From JAHISC01 sp964645815 (GTDB taxonomy: Bacteria > Patescibacteriota > Patescibacteriia > UBA9934), in the NCBI GenBank assembly GCA_964645815.1, contig CAZYCR010000002.1, positions 1-42,383 on the forward strand: DNA of 42,383 nt. The letters run 5' to 3'. The position numbers were made by a program, and so were the translations under genes. The first letter of the stretch is position 1. Every line of letters starts with the position of its first letter. The notes under the pieces were generated by a model, which saw only the letters and a list, made by a program, of their open reading frames with translations, ran no database searches and was not told the DNA's origin. Shown piece by piece: positions 40,030 to 42,383 of this stretch.

Positions 40030-41394
40030 ATGAAGCGACTAATTTTTGCTATTTTTGCAGTACTTATTTTTATTCCAGTACAAAAGGCCGAAGCTGCATT
40101 TGACCCAAATTTCCTTATTTCTGATTGGGACCTGACTGACTCGTTTTCCATGGGATTAAATGAGATTCAAAACTTCCTAGATCGAGGCTATTTATCGAGC
40201 TACAAAACCGAAGATTGGCAAGGCACTACCCGCTATGCAGCAGATATAATTCTTCGCTCTGCCCAACAAAATGGGGTTAGCCCAAAATTTTTATTGGTCT
40301 TATTACAAAAAGAACAAAGTTTAATTGAAGACGACGACCCAAGCCAGGAACAACTCGATTGGGCTACCGGATACGCTGTCTGCGATACTTGTGCTATGGA
40401 TGACCCTGCCATTCAACGTTGGAAGGGCTTTGGCAAACAAGTTAATTCAGCGGCCATGCAGTTTAGTGAAGGCTATATGGCAGACATTGAATCCAATGGC
40501 TCAACTCAAGGCAAATACGGTCCCGGAATGGAAGTAGAAATTGATGGCCAAACTATTGTTCCGGAAAATGCCGCCACAGCCGCGCTCTATGCCTACACTC
40601 CGCACATCTCTGGAAACTATAATTTTGCGACTATTTGGGATCGCTGGTTTGGTTTCCAACACCCAACAGGAACCCTACTCAAAATCGTTGGTGAGCCTGG
40701 CATTTATTTGATTGAGTATGGTTACAAACGACCAATTCATTCCTGGAGTGCTTTTCTTTCCAGATTCAATCCTGATCTGATTATTGAAGTTCCGGAAAAC
40801 GTGCTTGATGCTTATCCGGAAGGTCGACCAATTGATTTTCCAAATTATTCCCTACTAAAAGATGAAAGCGGCAATATTTACTTGTTGGTCGATGACGCAT
40901 TGCGCCACATCGATAGTATGGAAACATTCCGCAAGATTGGCTTTGTCGAAGATGAAATCGTCGATATCACCAATGAAGATTTAGTCTATTTTGACAACGG
41001 CGAACCAATTACAGCGACCACCAGTCATCCGGAAGGCGTGCTTTTGCAGCTCAAAACAACTGGTGCAGTCTTCTACGTCGAAAACGGTGTTCGTCAGCCA
41101 ATCATTGACGTTGTAATTTTAAAGGCAAGGTTTGCCAACAGAGTGCCGGTTTTGATAGATCCGGTCGAAGTTGAACAATACAAAGAAGGCCCGCAAGTAA
41201 CCTTGCCAGACGGTTATCTGGTTAAAACCTCTTCCGACCCTACAGTTTATGTTATTGCTGAAGGAAAACGCCACGCTATTCCAAGTGAGTCAGTATTCTT
41301 GTCCTACGGCTATTCTTGGTCTGATATTTTAACTTTATCCGACTCAGCACTTAACGCCCACCCTCTTGGGCTACCGCTTGAGGAGCTTGAATAG
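40030..41394 (+). CDS. secreted protein: lysozyme-like N-terminal domain plus four surface repeats
   Basis: 454 aa. Signal peptide MKRLIFAIFAVLIFIPVQKAEA with cleavage before AFDPN. Residues ~50-215 (ADIILRSAQQNGVSPKFLLVLLQKEQSLI ... NSAAMQFSEGY ... ALYAYTPHISGNYNFATIWDRWFG) resemble a lytic transglycosylase/goose-lysozyme fold, with the Glu of QKEQS as possible catalytic acid. After this come four repeats of ~55-60 residues, each with a (Y/F)(L/Y)x(E/D)xG.KRPI-like core and a hydrophobic GY/GF helix. These repeats occur in cell-surface proteins of this bacterial group. Probably acts on host or own cell wall; inference. Confidence 0.7.
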   Translation: MKRLIFAIFAVLIFIPVQKAEAAFDPNFLISDWDLTDSFSMGLNEIQNFLDRGYLSSYKTEDWQGTTRYAADIILRSAQQNGVSPKFLLVLLQKEQSLIEDDDPSQEQLDWATGYAVCDTCAMDDPAIQRWKGFGKQVNSAAMQFSEGYMADIESNGSTQGKYGPGMEVEIDGQTIVPENAATAALYAYTPHISGNYNFATIWDRWFGFQHPTGTLLKIVGEPGIYLIEYGYKRPIHSWSAFLSRFNPDLIIEVPENVLDAYPEGRPIDFPNYSLLKDESGNIYLLVDDALRHIDSMETFRKIGFVEDEIVDITNEDLVYFDNGEPITATTSHPEGVLLQLKTTGAVFYVENGVRQPIIDVVILKARFANRVPVLIDPVEVEQYKEGPQVTLPDGYLVKTSSDPTVYVIAEGKRHAIPSESVFLSYGYSWSDILTLSDSALNAHPLGLPLEELE

Positions 41395-41395
41395 T

Positions 41396-42187
41396 ATGTT
41401 AGTTTTTGCCGGTATTACACCACATTCGCCGCTTCTTTTGCCCGAAGTTAATAAGGACAAGATGCATCTTTTGGCGGAAACAATCGAGGGAATGAAAGAG
41501 CTGGCCGATGACTTGTATGCGGCTCATCCGGAGGTTATTTTACTAATCAGTGAACATCCAACAATTTACCCGGATGCTTTTTCAGTGAACCTAACTGATC
41601 CTTACCGCTTTGATATGGCTGAATTTGGTGTTCTTTCTTTAGAGAAAAGTTTTCGACCGGCGCTACATCTAATTGATCAACTGCAGCGTGATTTGCGACG
41701 CCAAAAGCAACCCTTTACCCTAACTTCCGATGAAGCCCTTAATTTCGCCTCAGCTGTTCCTCTTATTCTCTTAACTCGACAGTTGCCAAATGTTCAGCTG
41801 GTACCACTCACCTATTCTGAACTCGAAGCTAAAGATCATTTTACTTTTGGACAGTCTTTGAAAGAAGTTATCGTGGACAGCCCAAAGCGAATCGCCGTGA
41901 TTGCTGCCGGTGATCTTTCTCATGCCTTGACTTCGGAATCTCCTGTCGGCTTTAGTCCAGACGGCGAAAAATTTGATCAAAAGATTCAAGAATTAATTAC
42001 CAATAAAAATACCGCTGGCATGATCAGCCTGGATAAAGAGATGATTAAAAATGCGCAACAAGCAATTTACCGTTCACTCTTGATTCTTTTCGGCCTTTTG
42101 GAACGCGTCTCCATTTCACCTCAAGTCTTAAGTTATGAAGCACCTTTTGGTGTTGGTTATTTAGTGGTCCATCTGGCTTTAAAATAA
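41396..42187 (+). CDS. MEMO/class III extradiol dioxygenase-like protein
   Basis: 263 aa. FAGITPHSPLLLPEV at the N-terminus carries the PH(S/P)P motif; ISEHPTIYPD, IAAGDLSHAL and SYEAPFGVGYLVVHLA complete the MEMO/LigB-like pattern. Family members range from ring-cleaving dioxygenases to non-enzymatic MEMO proteins; here the partner AMMECR1 and radical SAM genes are not seen. ATG 41396 is used; a start at 41366 would overlap the preceding gene. Starts 1 nt after that gene's stop and may be co-transcribed. Confidence 0.8.
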   Translation: MLVFAGITPHSPLLLPEVNKDKMHLLAETIEGMKELADDLYAAHPEVILLISEHPTIYPDAFSVNLTDPYRFDMAEFGVLSLEKSFRPALHLIDQLQRDLRRQKQPFTLTSDEALNFASAVPLILLTRQLPNVQLVPLTYSELEAKDHFTFGQSLKEVIVDSPKRIAVIAAGDLSHALTSESPVGFSPDGEKFDQKIQELITNKNTAGMISLDKEMIKNAQQAIYRSLLILFGLLERVSISPQVLSYEAPFGVGYLVVHLALK

Positions 42188-42188
42188 T

Positions 42189-42383
42189 ATGTTTGCCCAA
42201 GTGTACCTCGTTAAGCGTTTGCCCAGGAGGTTCACTTTTTTTGATTACGAAGTACCAAAAAATTTATCTGTAAATGTTGGAGATTTAGTTGAGGTAACTT
42301 TTAAAGGAAGACGGGTGGAAGCAGTGGTTTGCCAGCTTATTACTGAGACGTCGGTCAAAACATTGCCGCTGGAAAAAATAATT
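42189..42383 (+). CDS. priA: primosomal protein N' (PriA), 5' part only
   Basis: 65 codons, running off the window end. FTFFDYEVPKNLSVNVGDLVEVTFKGRRVEAVVCQL is the N-terminal 3'-DNA-binding domain of PriA, which recognises stalled forks. The helicase part is outside the window, so the call rests on this domain alone. ATG follows 1 nt after the previous stop. Confidence 0.75.
   Translation, partial: MFAQVYLVKRLPRRFTFFDYEVPKNLSVNVGDLVEVTFKGRRVEAVVCQLITETSVKTLPLEKII

Overview
The window reads as a chromosome segment of a small-genome, AT-leaning bacterium of the Candidate Phyla Radiation (Patescibacteria), probably a Parcubacteria-type lineage. The grounds are tightly packed housekeeping genes with 0-20 nt gaps or ATGA overlaps, start codons that mostly lack a Shine-Dalgarno (SD) sequence, shortened core proteins such as a 127-aa AtpH, and small membrane proteins resembling DUF5652 and DUF5654, which I know from this group. 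TGA is an ordinary stop codon here (tatD, mreC, mreD, mrdA), so the UGA-Gly code is excluded. I cannot name the genus.

Layout. 1-3087: metG, tatD and a class I glutamine amidotransferase. 3088-9062: an accessory island with two related GC-rich coiled-coil proteins (3186-5226), small genes on the minus strand, a GC-rich 80-aa gene enclosed by a 27-bp perfect inverted repeat, and two unknown genes bounded by a 16-bp direct repeat next to attC-like palindromes. 9063-15851: complete F1Fo ATP synthase operon atpI-B-E-F-H-A-G-D-C. 15875-16455: a structured ncRNA gene and a convergent, abnormal tRNA-Ala-like gene. 16489-20190: helicase-nuclease, DciA-like protein, membrane protein. 20250-24587: mreB-mreC-mreD-mrdA for rod shape. 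24604-30242: greA, lysS, nucleotidyltransferase, serS, alr, ftsQ-like. 30243-30783: gene-free. 30784-34698 (minus): YjdF-like protein, WecG/TagA glycosyltransferase, gltX, M23 murein hydrolase. 34731-37534: clpB behind a CIRCE-type HrcA operator. 37561-39821: GC-rich orphan, DUF5654, DUF5652, MazG, two 91-bp tandem repeats, tRNA-Ala(GGC), GC-rich lipoprotein. 40030-42383: secreted repeat protein, MEMO-like protein and the 5' end of priA.

The most striking theme is two styles of gene. The AT-leaning core genes lack SD sequences and several look leaderless. Scattered among them are self-contained GC-rich units: five proteins, plus the ncRNA and the odd tRNA. Each has its own -35/-10 promoter and, except for the 80-aa gene, a terminator-like hairpin. 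The protein genes also have a strong SD 5-6 nt from the start, and most units carry a palindrome on the promoter. None of the five proteins has a function I recognise. These units, the tRNA-Ala-like RNA with a 20-nt longer anticodon arm, the tRNA-linked 91-bp repeats and the octamer-phased hairpins before metG, atpG and clpB are the best candidates for undescribed biology.
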